Origin: Oceaniferula spumae
GTDB lineage: Bacteria; Verrucomicrobiota; Verrucomicrobiia; Verrucomicrobiales; Akkermansiaceae
Reading direction: 5' to 3'
DNA: 64,000 nt
Assembly: GCF_042849255.1 (NCBI RefSeq)
Contig: NZ_AP026866.1
Span: 4,402,001 to 4,466,000 of the forward strand
In this document: one piece after another, positions 9,229-17,722 of the stretch
Position numbering within the stretch: the stretch's first letter is position 1
How the letters are laid out: every line of letters starts with the position of its first letter
Program-made: the position numbers and the translations under genes
The notes under the pieces: model-generated
What the model was told of the DNA's origin: nothing
The model's input: only the letters and a program-made list of their open reading frames with translations
Database searches by the model: none

Positions 9229-12200
9229 GACGCAGAAAGCGTTTACTAGGAGGTATGACGGTATCCGTCACGGTGACTTTCACTGGGGAGACACCAGATT
9301 CGTTGACTGCATGAGCTCCGGTGGCAACGGTGGCCGCACCTGCCGTGCTGCTGGCGATGTCGTCCCACACGGATAGATCTGAAGATGCTTGGACGATGAT
9401 GTCAACGTCTGTCAGCGCAGGTGTCCGATCGAATGTTAGAACACTGCGATCATTGCCATCGATAGTGACTTGTGGTCCTGTGGTGAGGGAGTCAAATGCG
9501 GTGGGGATGCCGCCGAGAGCGTATTCCGCGAGGTTGGGAATCCCGTCCATGTCTGGGTCTTGATCGTTGGCTCCGGTGCCCGTGTTACCGGAATCGCCGA
9601 AGTGGGTTTTCCTCCATGTTTCTAGCGACCCCAACTGGCTGGCGCTGACGGCGAAGGTGTAGCTCGCTTCATTGGCATCATCGGATGGCACGGTGACGGT
9701 GGCTGTGTAAACGCCCTCGGGTTTGCCTGAGGGAAATGTGACTTGGAAGGTGGTGCTGTTTCCGGCAGATAGGACGGTGGTGGCTGGTTGGGTGACGGAG
9801 AAGTCGCTTCCGGTCACGGTGATCGTGCCAGTTGTTAGATCCGCAGTGCCAGTGTTGCTGATGGTGATAGTGTTAGATGCAGCAGGAGCACCGAGATCAA
9901 GCTCTCCAAGGTCGGTGTGATTGGACAGGTGTGCCTTGGTGTCACCAAAGGGGATGATCAGATTGTTTCCAGTGAGATGGATCTCAGCACGGTTGGTTCC
10001 GCCGGTGAGATCCAGGGTGATGTTTTCCATGGGGGTGTCGGGGTCATTGGAATTGACTAGCAACTGAGCGAAATAGGAACCGAATGGCAGTGCGGCAGGT
10101 TCAACGGCGAGGGTGACAATGTCACTGCCAGATGGGGCGACGGTGCCGCTGTTAGGCGTCGGGGTGATCCATCCGGACTGGATCGCAGGAGGCAGGATGC
10201 GCACCGCCATTTCGTTGCTGAGATAGCTGCTGTTAGCCGCCACGGTGAGGCCGTCGTTGAGTTCGTCGTTCTGTAACCCCACCGTATAATGTGTGCTGGT
10301 GGGCACTTCCTTGTATTGCAGGATGAATTCACCGCTGGATTTGAGAATAATCTGACAGCTTAGGCGGTCATCACTCACCAATGGGGATTCGCTAAACTGA
10401 TAGACACCTTCGTATTGGATGATGAAAGTATCTGGATCGGTCTGCAGGTAGTAAACCCTGCCTTGATCGACGGGATCGAAGCTCGAGCGCAGATCGAGAT
10501 CATCCCAATAGACAGCGACCATGTTTGCCGGTGCGCCTAGGTTGGGCAGTGAAGGGCTGTTGCTAGGCGCATTGACCCACGGTCCGAAAATGATGAATCC
10601 CTCTGTGGAAACCACCAGAGAGCTGTGCGAGCTGTCAAAATATGGAAAACTGAACCCGATAGGGATACTTGCGCTGCCGCCGTTGTCTGTAGGGGCTCCA
10701 GACCCGGACCATGAAGTGATTTCGGTGCCCAAGGACGAAATATCCTGCCACTCATATGTCGGGCCTGAAGCGTGATCAGAGTCTCGGTGGACGTATTTTG
10801 AAATGATGGAATAATCGAGAGCGCCAAGTCCATTGTTGGAAATTGTTAGATTCTTGCTGCCTGTGGCGCCACTCGCCAGCGTGGTGGAAAAACTGGTGGT
10901 GGGAACATCAATATCAGGCGTGTTCTCAAGGCCGGTTCCGGATATGGCGAAGGTGAAGCTGCCCTCATCGGCATCATCGCTGGTGAAACTCACCGTGGCG
11001 ACTCTGGGGCCCACCACGGTGGGGTCGAATTCGATGGTGAAGGTCTCGGAACCACCAGCGGCAATGACAGTGGACGCGGGCTGGGTGACGGTGAAGTCTC
11101 CGGCAGCAGCGCCAGAGATGCTGACAGGTGCGCCAGAGAGGGTGAGGGCGGAGGTACCATTGTTGTGAATGGTGAACGTATGAAGCTGGCTGTAAACGTT
11201 GATCTCGCCTTCACCGAAATGACTGCCGTTGCTAGACAGCGTGCCTGTGGATCCTGACTGGATCGGCTGGTCCAAGCCGGTCACGTTAACTTCAGGTCCG
11301 GTCACAGCACTGGGGGCGGCGGTGTGGAAAATCCCCTGGCTTGAGTTTAAGTAGGATGCGGACGCGGAAGTCTCCAATTTCACCGCACGCACCATGTAGG
11401 TGTATGTGGTGCCAGGGACGCCGGAAAGATCGGTATAGCTGGTGCCGGTGACCAGCTCGGCATTCAGACGGGTAAATTCTCCCGTTAGATCCGCGCCACT
11501 CTGGCCACGATACACGGCATACCCTTCGATGTTCGTGTCGGTAGATGCGGTCCAGTTCAGTTCCACGCTACCATCCGTGCTGGTGCTGGTGAGCGTGCTG
11601 GCTGGAATCACGGGGAAAAGTCGGAGTGTGGGATCTCCCATCAAGGCGACGTGCACCATGCCCGCTCCGGCACCGGTGATGTAATCGCCTGTATTGTTCT
11701 GGGTGACACGCGCGCCGTACCCCAGCGTGCGACCGGTTGCCATGGTATGCAGATGCCAGTGAGGTCGGCCCGCCCACATGTTGGCCAGGCCGAGTCCGTT
11801 GACTGTTCCGGCTAGGGGCGCGCGGAGGAAGTTGTTAGTGCTATCCCAGTCGCCGAAGTAGCTGCCGAACAGCATGCAGAAGACCGCCTTGGAATCGGTG
11901 CTGCCAAACTGCGCAGAATTACCAATGCCGCCTGCGCTGGTGTAGGAGCCGCCGCCGCACCCGTATGCCCAAAGATAGGTGTCGGTATCCAGCGTCGAGA
12001 ACCAGTCCGCGCTGGTGATATTGGCATTGCCGAAAAATGTCGTGAAATTCCGCCACGCATTCGACGCAAAGGCTTCACCACCGAAATAGCCGAAGTTGTC
12101 ATCGACCAGACCCCGGCGTGGAACGCTGGTGTAGTTCCCTTGGAGATGGCGGTAATCGTGGTTTTTTTGCAGGTATCGTTGCAAAAGATCCGTTTCACTG

Positions 12201-13066
12201 GTTCCCGCATTGGGGAATTGGGTCATGGCATTGAAGTCCACCCGACCTATCTCCAGCTCGGTGTTGCTGGGGAGAAATGACTGGTCGTATTTTCCGTCTC
12301 CGGGATTATTCTGAATGCGCGCGGGGCCGATAGATGTGTCCACGGTAGTGTCGGTCCAAGTGCCGTCCAGCTCTGCATAAAACACATCGGCTGGCCAGGC
12401 ACCTTGGTGATTGCTGGTGTGGCCGTCGGGCACAATGTCGCCGGAGTAGGGGACTGGTATTCTGCCAAACAGAAACACGGATTTCACATCGGGCGTGGCC
12501 GGGTTGTTATAGTGGCCGGAAATGACTGCCTTGACGTCCGTAACTGTCGCAGAAGCGGCCACGTCCTCACGGATGACATGCCAGCCATCCCCGGCGAGAT
12601 CCTTTTGCAGCTGGGTGAGTTCGGTGGGCAGGGCTGCGGCGGCTGTGTCACGAACTAGAAGAATTACTGATCCCCGACGGTCCACCTCCTTGATCTTGAT
12701 GCCGGACTCGATGTATCCTGCGGAGAATAGTGGGCCGTTGGAAAACAAGCGGATGATGCGGTATTCATATCGTTGCCCCGGAACCACATTGAGGTCCGTG
12801 TATGTGAGGTCAGAGGTGGCCAGGGTGTCGTATTCTTCACCCCACGGCTGGCCTGGCTGGCGACGCCAGATTTTCTGGTGCGTGATATTATAGGAAGGGC
12901 TCGATGGTGCCAGCCAGTCGAGCTGGATGCCATCAGGTGTATTCAGCAAGGTTGCGCTGATGCGAACGGCCTTATCCTGGCTTTGTTGTGCTGGGGCAGC
13001 AGCACATGTCAATCCGAGGATCAGCAGGAAACGGAGCCAGTAGGATTTTCTTCCTGAATTTAACAT
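9209..13066 (-). CDS. Giant secreted C25-peptidase-like multidomain protein
   Basis: This 1285-residue exported protein has a signal peptide (about residues 1-26, ending APA). A first fibronectin-III-like segment (to about 120) is followed by a gingipain/C25-like region: VKSVFLFGRIPVPYSGD, WPADVFYAE, a Cys in VFCMLFGSYFGDWD and the closing VHVALMGDPTLRLFP. The usual C25 GHG histidine motif appears as YGCGGGS, so catalysis is uncertain. After it come a second Fn3 domain, choice-of-anchor-D repeats (DFTVTQPA occurs twice) and a C-terminal module with NDQDPDMDGIPNLAEYALGG, then a discoidin-like tail, typical of Verrucomicrobiota secreted proteins. It probably acts outside the cell. Confidence 0.8.
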   Translation of the reverse strand: MLNSGRKSYWLRFLLILGLTCAAAPAQQSQDKAVRISATLLNTPDGIQLDWLAPSSPSYNITHQKIWRRQPGQPWGEEYDTLATSDLTYTDLNVVPGQRYEYRIIRLFSNGPLFSAGYIESGIKIKEVDRRGSVILLVRDTAAAALPTELTQLQKDLAGDGWHVIREDVAASATVTDVKAVISGHYNNPATPDVKSVFLFGRIPVPYSGDIVPDGHTSNHQGAWPADVFYAELDGTWTDTTVDTSIGPARIQNNPGDGKYDQSFLPSNTELEIGRVDFNAMTQFPNAGTSETDLLQRYLQKNHDYRHLQGNYTSVPRRGLVDDNFGYFGGEAFASNAWRNFTTFFGNANITSADWFSTLDTDTYLWAYGCGGGSYTSAGGIGNSAQFGSTDSKAVFCMLFGSYFGDWDSTNNFLRAPLAGTVNGLGLANMWAGRPHWHLHTMATGRTLGYGARVTQNNTGDYITGAGAGMVHVALMGDPTLRLFPVIPASTLTSTSTDGSVELNWTASTDTNIEGYAVYRGQSGADLTGEFTRLNAELVTGTSYTDLSGVPGTTYTYMVRAVKLETSASASYLNSSQGIFHTAAPSAVTGPEVNVTGLDQPIQSGSTGTLSSNGSHFGEGEINVYSQLHTFTIHNNGTSALTLSGAPVSISGAAAGDFTVTQPASTVIAAGGSETFTIEFDPTVVGPRVATVSFTSDDADEGSFTFAISGTGLENTPDIDVPTTSFSTTLASGATGSKNLTISNNGLGALDYSIISKYVHRDSDHASGPTYEWQDISSLGTEITSWSGSGAPTDNGGSASIPIGFSFPYFDSSHSSLVVSTEGFIIFGPWVNAPSNSPSLPNLGAPANMVAVYWDDLDLRSSFDPVDQGRVYYLQTDPDTFIIQYEGVYQFSESPLVSDDRLSCQIILKSSGEFILQYKEVPTSTHYTVGLQNDELNDGLTVAANSSYLSNEMAVRILPPAIQSGWITPTPNSGTVAPSGSDIVTLAVEPAALPFGSYFAQLLVNSNDPDTPMENITLDLTGGTNRAEIHLTGNNLIIPFGDTKAHLSNHTDLGELDLGAPAASNTITISNTGTADLTTGTITVTGSDFSVTQPATTVLSAGNSTTFQVTFPSGKPEGVYTATVTVPSDDANEASYTFAVSASQLGSLETWRKTHFGDSGNTGTGANDQDPDMDGIPNLAEYALGGIPTAFDSLTTGPQVTIDGNDRSVLTFDRTPALTDVDIIVQASSDLSVWDDIASSTAGAATVATGAHAVNESGVSPVKVTVTDTVIPPSKRFLRLKVTEN

Positions 13067-13122
13067 ATCAATGAATGGCGTGGACCGTTCCGGCGGAGTT
13101 ATTGTCTCGTGGAGAGCGGATA

Positions 13123-13998
13123 CTACCTAGGCCTCGCGACGAGAATACCTGCGTGCTTGTTGAACTTGTAGAGGTAACCGGAGATAGTGCTGTCGATGAC
13201 CACTTTCTTGTAGGTGGTGGATGCGTGCATGAAGCGGGCGCGACCTTGGGCATCCTTGATGACGATTCCTACATGCGAGCAGTAACCGCCATTGTGTTTG
13301 CTCGCGATACCGATGATGTCTCCATTTTGAAGTTGGTTTTCGATGCTGGCGACTTTGTGTTTAGGAACCATGTAGACAGGCATCTTGGTTAGTCTGGCTT
13401 CATGTTCCGCCATGCCGCGTCTCAGGTGCGGATTATGCTTCAGGTAACGATAGCTCTTCCATAGAATCGTCATCTCCTGACACTTGTTGTGCATGCGTTG
13501 GCTGGGAAAGCGGCGAGTTAGATCGTAGATGTTTCCTCGCTTGTGATTGTCCGTGTACCATTCAGCCAGATAGTGGATTCTGTCCAAATAGTTTCCGTTG
13601 CAGCGACCTCCACGGTATCGGGTCCACTCGATCTGCCTCAATAGATCATGAGGTGTGTATTGAGCCTTGGGCGTCTCTAGCATCCGACAGAACGCCAGGC
13701 ATGTTTCGAAAAAGGTCCAGCAGTCCATGCCTGAGAAGTTGACTGATGGGCTTTCAACGTGGTTGTCGATTTCCAGAGTGTAGCTTTTATAAGGTAGACC
13801 CTCGAGTTCCTTGGCCACCTTCACCATTCGACTGCCCATGGGGAGTCGTCCCCATTGTTCCTTAACCGCCTTGCGCGCCATCTGATGGAACTTGTTCTGG
13901 CCAATGAATGTCTTGGAGAGAGGTAGGTGCTCACCAGCTAAGGCCGATGCTGATTGAAGGAGCATGAGGAGTAAAAACCACAAAAAACACGTGCGCAT
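13123..13998 (-). CDS. Secreted DUF1460 (N-acetylmuramoyl-L-alanine amidase-like) protein
   Basis: This 291-residue product has a signal peptide (residues 1-22, ending ALA) and a NlpC/P60-related fold of the DUF1460 group. The likely catalytic cysteine is in SGMDCWTFFE and the likely histidine in YCSHVGIVI. The NGDIIGIASKHNGG stretch is typical of papain-like amidases that cut peptidoglycan stem peptides. ATG 13998 is preceded by AGGGG and begins the signal peptide; an upstream in-frame start (14067) adds 23 atypical residues. Cell-wall recycling or hydrolysis is inferred from the family. Confidence 0.8.
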   Translation of the reverse strand: MRTCFLWFLLLMLLQSASALAGEHLPLSKTFIGQNKFHQMARKAVKEQWGRLPMGSRMVKVAKELEGLPYKSYTLEIDNHVESPSVNFSGMDCWTFFETCLAFCRMLETPKAQYTPHDLLRQIEWTRYRGGRCNGNYLDRIHYLAEWYTDNHKRGNIYDLTRRFPSQRMHNKCQEMTILWKSYRYLKHNPHLRRGMAEHEARLTKMPVYMVPKHKVASIENQLQNGDIIGIASKHNGGYCSHVGIVIKDAQGRARFMHASTTYKKVVIDSTISGYLYKFNKHAGILVARPR

Positions 13999-14191
13999 AA
14001 CCCCTATCCTAATCTCATTTTCCAAAGACGAAATAGAAAATCTGCGAATTTTTAGGAGCATTGGCACTTAATTACAATAACCCCAAAAAATTACACAAAA
14101 TCATAAATAATTATTGTTATTTTATATTTTATGGGTAAATTTGGTAATCCTTCCTTGAAGGTCGCCAAACTAAAAATACCCCGTCACCCCC

Positions 14192-14560
14192 ATGAATGCG
14201 TATATAACACCACGGAAATCTCGAAATGGTTTTACCCTGCTGGAAATAACCGTAACGATTACAATTTTATTAACTTTGATAACCTTGGCGTTTACTGCTT
14301 CAACGATGTATGTGAAGCAGGCTCACCGTGCGGGCTGTGTGATGACTCAGGATTCCATTCGCAAGGCATTGATTTCAAATTCAAATGTTAGCATGGAGCA
14401 GCTTCGAGAGGGGGTGGATTACTGTGCCACACCAGCAGCTGCCAAGCTGTTCGAGCGCGAGATGGTATGTCCTGACGGTGGCGGTTACAGTGCTTACGTC
14501 GATGAAAACAGCCATGAGTTGGTGGTGAGATGCAAGGCCCACGGGGATGCTCACAAGTAG
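14192..14560 (+). CDS. Type IV pilin-like (prepilin) protein
   Basis: This 122-residue protein has a class III signal: a short basic leader, then GFTLLEITVTITILLTLITL, which contains the prepilin peptidase cut site (G-FTLLE) and the hydrophobic N-terminal helix. Two cysteines follow (in AGCVMTQD and DYCATP), plus another pair near the end (MVCPDGG, VVRCKAHG). It is probably a minor pilin or type II secretion pseudopilin. No other pilus gene is nearby, so its machine must be encoded elsewhere. The upstream 120 bases are A/T rich and probably hold its promoter. Confidence 0.8.
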   Translation: MNAYITPRKSRNGFTLLEITVTITILLTLITLAFTASTMYVKQAHRAGCVMTQDSIRKALISNSNVSMEQLREGVDYCATPAAAKLFEREMVCPDGGGYSAYVDENSHELVVRCKAHGDAHK

Positions 14561-14657
14561 TCGTCGATAAGTTATTTCCTGAGGCGCGAATGCTCTTGCC
14601 GTGGGCATGGTGTCTACCTAGTTTCGCGTGGCTCCTCGCTGGGGCAGTGAAATTATC

Positions 14658-15512
14658 ATGGAAATCTGGAAAGCTATCATCGTCGGCATTGTTCAGGGGC
14701 TGGCAGAGTTTTTACCCATTTCGTCATCAGGGCATATCGTATTAACCCAGTTTTTGTTGGGGATGCGGCCTTTTCCCGATGGTGCTGAGGGCGATGTGGT
14801 TTTTGAAGTGGTGCTTCATCTGGGCACCTTGCTGAGTGTGTTGGTCTATTTCTGGCCACGCTTATGGAACATGACCAAATCATTATGGACCAAGGATATG
14901 GAGGAAGACCGTCGATGGATTGGTTTGTTAGCATTGGCTACCTTGCCGGCCGTGATTCTAGTGATCACACCGATCAAATTTACTTCTAATCCTGAAACTG
15001 GTATCAGCGAAAAAGTGACCCTCGGTGATATCTTCGAGCGAGCCTATGACAACCCCGTGGTCGTATCCTGTCTGTTGATCGTTACTGGGGCCTTGTTGTT
15101 AGCACCACGTTTCATCCGGATTAAACACCGTGAGCTAGGCTGGAAGGGATCTCTCGCCATGGGCATCGGTCAGGCGATCGCTATTCTGCCGGGAATTTCC
15201 CGCAGCGGATCTTCGATCACCGCTGGTTTGATATCGGGCGTTGATCCCAAAAAAGCCGCTGAGTTTTCTTTCCTGATGTCGATCCCAGCCATCGCCGGTG
15301 CCGTTGTTTTTAAATTGGATGAGTTCAAGGAGAAGTTCAACAGCGAGACCATCGCGCCTTATCTGGCTGGAGCTGTGAGCGCCTTTCTCGTGGGTATTTT
15401 TGCTGTTGCAGTGGTCATGGCGGCGATCAAGCGCGGTAAGTTCCAGTATTTCGCCTACTACTGTTTTGCGGCCGGTATAGCAGGTATCTTGTATTTCTCG
15501 CTGGCGGCCTAG
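14658..15512 (+). CDS. uppP: Undecaprenyl-diphosphatase
   Basis: UppP (BacA) dephosphorylates undecaprenyl diphosphate in the inner membrane to recycle the lipid carrier of cell-wall synthesis. The 284-residue product has about 8 hydrophobic helices and both signatures: GLAEFLPISSSGHIVL near the N-terminus and LPGISRSGSSITAGL in the C-terminal half, which carry the catalytic Glu, His, Ser and Arg. ATG 14658 begins the usual MEIWKAIIVGIVQG start. It heads a close plus-strand run with the M23 peptidase, nuclease and hisF genes. Confidence 0.96.
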   Translation: MEIWKAIIVGIVQGLAEFLPISSSGHIVLTQFLLGMRPFPDGAEGDVVFEVVLHLGTLLSVLVYFWPRLWNMTKSLWTKDMEEDRRWIGLLALATLPAVILVITPIKFTSNPETGISEKVTLGDIFERAYDNPVVVSCLLIVTGALLLAPRFIRIKHRELGWKGSLAMGIGQAIAILPGISRSGSSITAGLISGVDPKKAAEFSFLMSIPAIAGAVVFKLDEFKEKFNSETIAPYLAGAVSAFLVGIFAVAVVMAAIKRGKFQYFAYYCFAAGIAGILYFSLAA

Positions 15513-15540
15513 CTGATACCTGTGCCAGTATTGCGCTGTT

Positions 15541-16182
15541 ATGTTTGGCAGGCTCCTCGGTATCCTGGCACTTTGTCTCCTTTTTTCGGGAATCGAAGGC
15601 AGAGCCGATGTTCGCATGCAGCTAGCCGATGGCTTTGATTTCCCAGTCGGGAAACCTAACGGTGCAGGGTATTACAAAGCCCGTGGGATGCGACTCCGTC
15701 CTCCAGTGCATTTTGGCGAGGACTGGAATGGCACCGGTGGCGGCGATAGTGATCTGGGGGATCCGATTTATTCATGCGGCGACGGCGTCGTTATGTTTGC
15801 TTACGATGTTCGCGCAGGGTGGGGACGGTGTGTTTTGATCCGTCATGCCTACCGCGATCCCAAATCCGGCAAGGTGAAATACATTGACTCGCAATACGGT
15901 CACCTCAGAAGTATGTCGGTTAAAAAAGGAGATTACGTGAAGCGCGGGCAACAAATAGGCACCATGGGGAGTAACCGCGGCATGTACCCCGCGCACCTGC
16001 ATTTTGAAATGCGCCACAATCTCACCACAGGAATGCAGCGCGAGAGTGTCGAGCGTTCATTGACAAACTGGGCAGACCCGACCAGTTTCATCCGCGCCCA
16101 CCGTAGACTGAAAAAGGACTGGCGAAAGCATCCTGTGCCCACCGGCACCTACAAGGCCTACCGAGGTTTCAAAGGACTCTAA
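15541..16182 (+). CDS. Secreted M23 (LytM-type) metallopeptidase
   Basis: This is a 213-residue exported zinc peptidase or LytM-domain protein, with a signal peptide (residues 1-22). Zinc ligands are visible as HFGEDW (HxxxD) and AHLHFEMRHN (HxH), with QYGHLRSMSVKKGDYVKRGQ between them, as in active LytM enzymes. Such enzymes cut peptidoglycan cross-bridges or stem peptides in the periplasm. It starts 28 bases after uppP and ends 7 bases before the nuclease gene, so the three are probably co-transcribed. Confidence 0.88.
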   Translation: MFGRLLGILALCLLFSGIEGRADVRMQLADGFDFPVGKPNGAGYYKARGMRLRPPVHFGEDWNGTGGGDSDLGDPIYSCGDGVVMFAYDVRAGWGRCVLIRHAYRDPKSGKVKYIDSQYGHLRSMSVKKGDYVKRGQQIGTMGSNRGMYPAHLHFEMRHNLTTGMQRESVERSLTNWADPTSFIRAHRRLKKDWRKHPVPTGTYKAYRGFKGL

Positions 16183-16189
16183 TATCGAT

Positions 16190-16918
16190 ATGGCGAGACA
16201 GAAAAAAAAGACCGTCGTCAGCACGCTGGTCACGGTAGTGATTGTAGCCGCGATCATCTGGATGAAATACCAGGAAACACACGACGCCAAAGTCCGCGAG
16301 GGGAGCGTCAGGGACGAGTCGGTTGTGATCAAGGCCCCTCAGAAACAGGAGGCTAAAGAAACCAGTAAACTCCTTTCTCCGGTCAACCTGTCATCGAATA
16401 GATTTGAGGTGTTAGAAAGCTGCTCATTGATCGACAACCGAGGTAACGATGGGGATAGTTTTCATGTTAAAACGTCCAAGGGAGAAGAGGAGGTAAGACT
16501 CTATTTTGTGGATGCGCCAGAGAGTGCCGCCCGTCGTTATGGTAACGGTGACACCAATTACAAACGCATTGCGGAACAAGGAGCGTCCATGGGAGGGCTC
16601 AATCAGAAGCAAACCACTCAGGTGGGGGTGGAGGCAAAGGTGTTTACCAAGAAGCTCCTGACTGCCCGTAAATTCACCATCGCCACCACCCGTGAGAAGG
16701 TCTATCGTTCACACCGGATCTACGCCTATGTCATCGTCAAATGGGAGGGGCAAGATCGTTATTTACACGAGCTGTTAGTCGCTCGTGGTCTCGGCCGTAT
16801 TCATACCAAGCCGATGACTCTACCCGATAACACCTCCGGATCTCGTCAGCGCGACCGACTTAAAAAAATCGAGAACTACGCCAAGTCCAAGAATTATGGA
16901 GCTTGGGGCATTCAATAG
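16190..16918 (+). CDS. Membrane-anchored thermonuclease-like (SNase) protein
   Basis: This 242-residue protein has a basic start, one hydrophobic anchor (residues 9-25) and a staphylococcal-nuclease-like domain. The domain has GNDGDSFHV, VRLYFVDAPES (the usual R-x-x-x-x-D-A-P-E core) and a later YLHELLVARGLGRI segment. Secreted or anchored SNase domains degrade nucleic acids with Ca2+; activity here is inferred. It begins 7 bases after the M23 peptidase gene and is followed after 35 bases by hisF. Confidence 0.8.
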   Translation: MARQKKKTVVSTLVTVVIVAAIIWMKYQETHDAKVREGSVRDESVVIKAPQKQEAKETSKLLSPVNLSSNRFEVLESCSLIDNRGNDGDSFHVKTSKGEEEVRLYFVDAPESAARRYGNGDTNYKRIAEQGASMGGLNQKQTTQVGVEAKVFTKKLLTARKFTIATTREKVYRSHRIYAYVIVKWEGQDRYLHELLVARGLGRIHTKPMTLPDNTSGSRQRDRLKKIENYAKSKNYGAWGIQ

Positions 16919-16953
16919 TTCATTTATCAATCATCCAATTACTTAAACATAAA

Positions 16954-17712
16954 GTGTTAGCCAAACGAATCATCCCATGTCTCGACGTCACCGACGGTCG
17001 AGTGGTCAAAGGAACCAACTTCGTCGATCTCCGTGATGCCGGTGACCCCGTCGAGTGCGCCATCGCCTACAACGAACAGGAGGCGGACGAGCTCGTCTTT
17101 CTCGACATCACTGCCTCATCGGACGAACGCAACACCATGGTCGATGTGGTCCGCCGAACGGCCGAAAAATGTTTCATCCCACTCACCGTGGGAGGCGGTA
17201 TTCGCACGGTCGAGGATATGCGCGAGATGTTGTTAGCCGGAGCCGATAAGGTAGGCATCAATACCGCAGCCGTGAACCGACCCGAACTCATCAATGAGGG
17301 TGCCACCGCCTTTGGTAACCAGTGCATTGTCGTCGCCATCGATGCCAAGCGCGAAGGCCCTGGGAAATGGGGTGTCTACACCCATGGCGGACGTAATCCG
17401 GTCGGGCTCGATGCTGTTGCGTGGGCCAAGGAATGTGCTGAGCGTGGAGCGGGGGAGATCCTGCTAACCAGCATGGACTCGGATGGCACCAAGGCCGGAT
17501 ACGATATCGAACTGACTCGTGCCGTTAGCGAGGCGGTTGGAATTCCGGTCATCGCTTCTGGAGGTGCTGGAAATTTACAGCACATGGTGGACGTATTGAA
17601 GGATGGCAAAGCGGACGCCGTTCTGGCCGCCAGCATTTTCCACTTCGGTGAGCATACAGTTGCCGAGGCCAAAGAACTATTTTCCGAACAAGGCATTCCG
17701 GTTCGCCGATAA
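16954..17712 (+). CDS. hisF: Imidazole glycerol phosphate synthase cyclase subunit
   Basis: HisF is the cyclase half of IGP synthase; with HisH it makes imidazole glycerol phosphate and AICAR in histidine synthesis. The 252-residue (beta-alpha)8 barrel begins at GTG 16954, giving V/MLAKRIIPCLDVTDGRVVKG, the standard HisF start. A more upstream ATG would overlap the nuclease gene. Catalytic aspartates lie in CLDV (near residue 10) and VVAIDAKREG (near 128), and phosphate-binding glycines in VGGGIRT and IASGGAGN. No other his gene is adjacent; hisG is about 36 kb away, so the pathway is scattered. Confidence 0.96.
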   Translation: MLAKRIIPCLDVTDGRVVKGTNFVDLRDAGDPVECAIAYNEQEADELVFLDITASSDERNTMVDVVRRTAEKCFIPLTVGGGIRTVEDMREMLLAGADKVGINTAAVNRPELINEGATAFGNQCIVVAIDAKREGPGKWGVYTHGGRNPVGLDAVAWAKECAERGAGEILLTSMDSDGTKAGYDIELTRAVSEAVGIPVIASGGAGNLQHMVDVLKDGKADAVLAASIFHFGEHTVAEAKELFSEQGIPVRR

Positions 17713-17722
17713 CCCAACAGCA

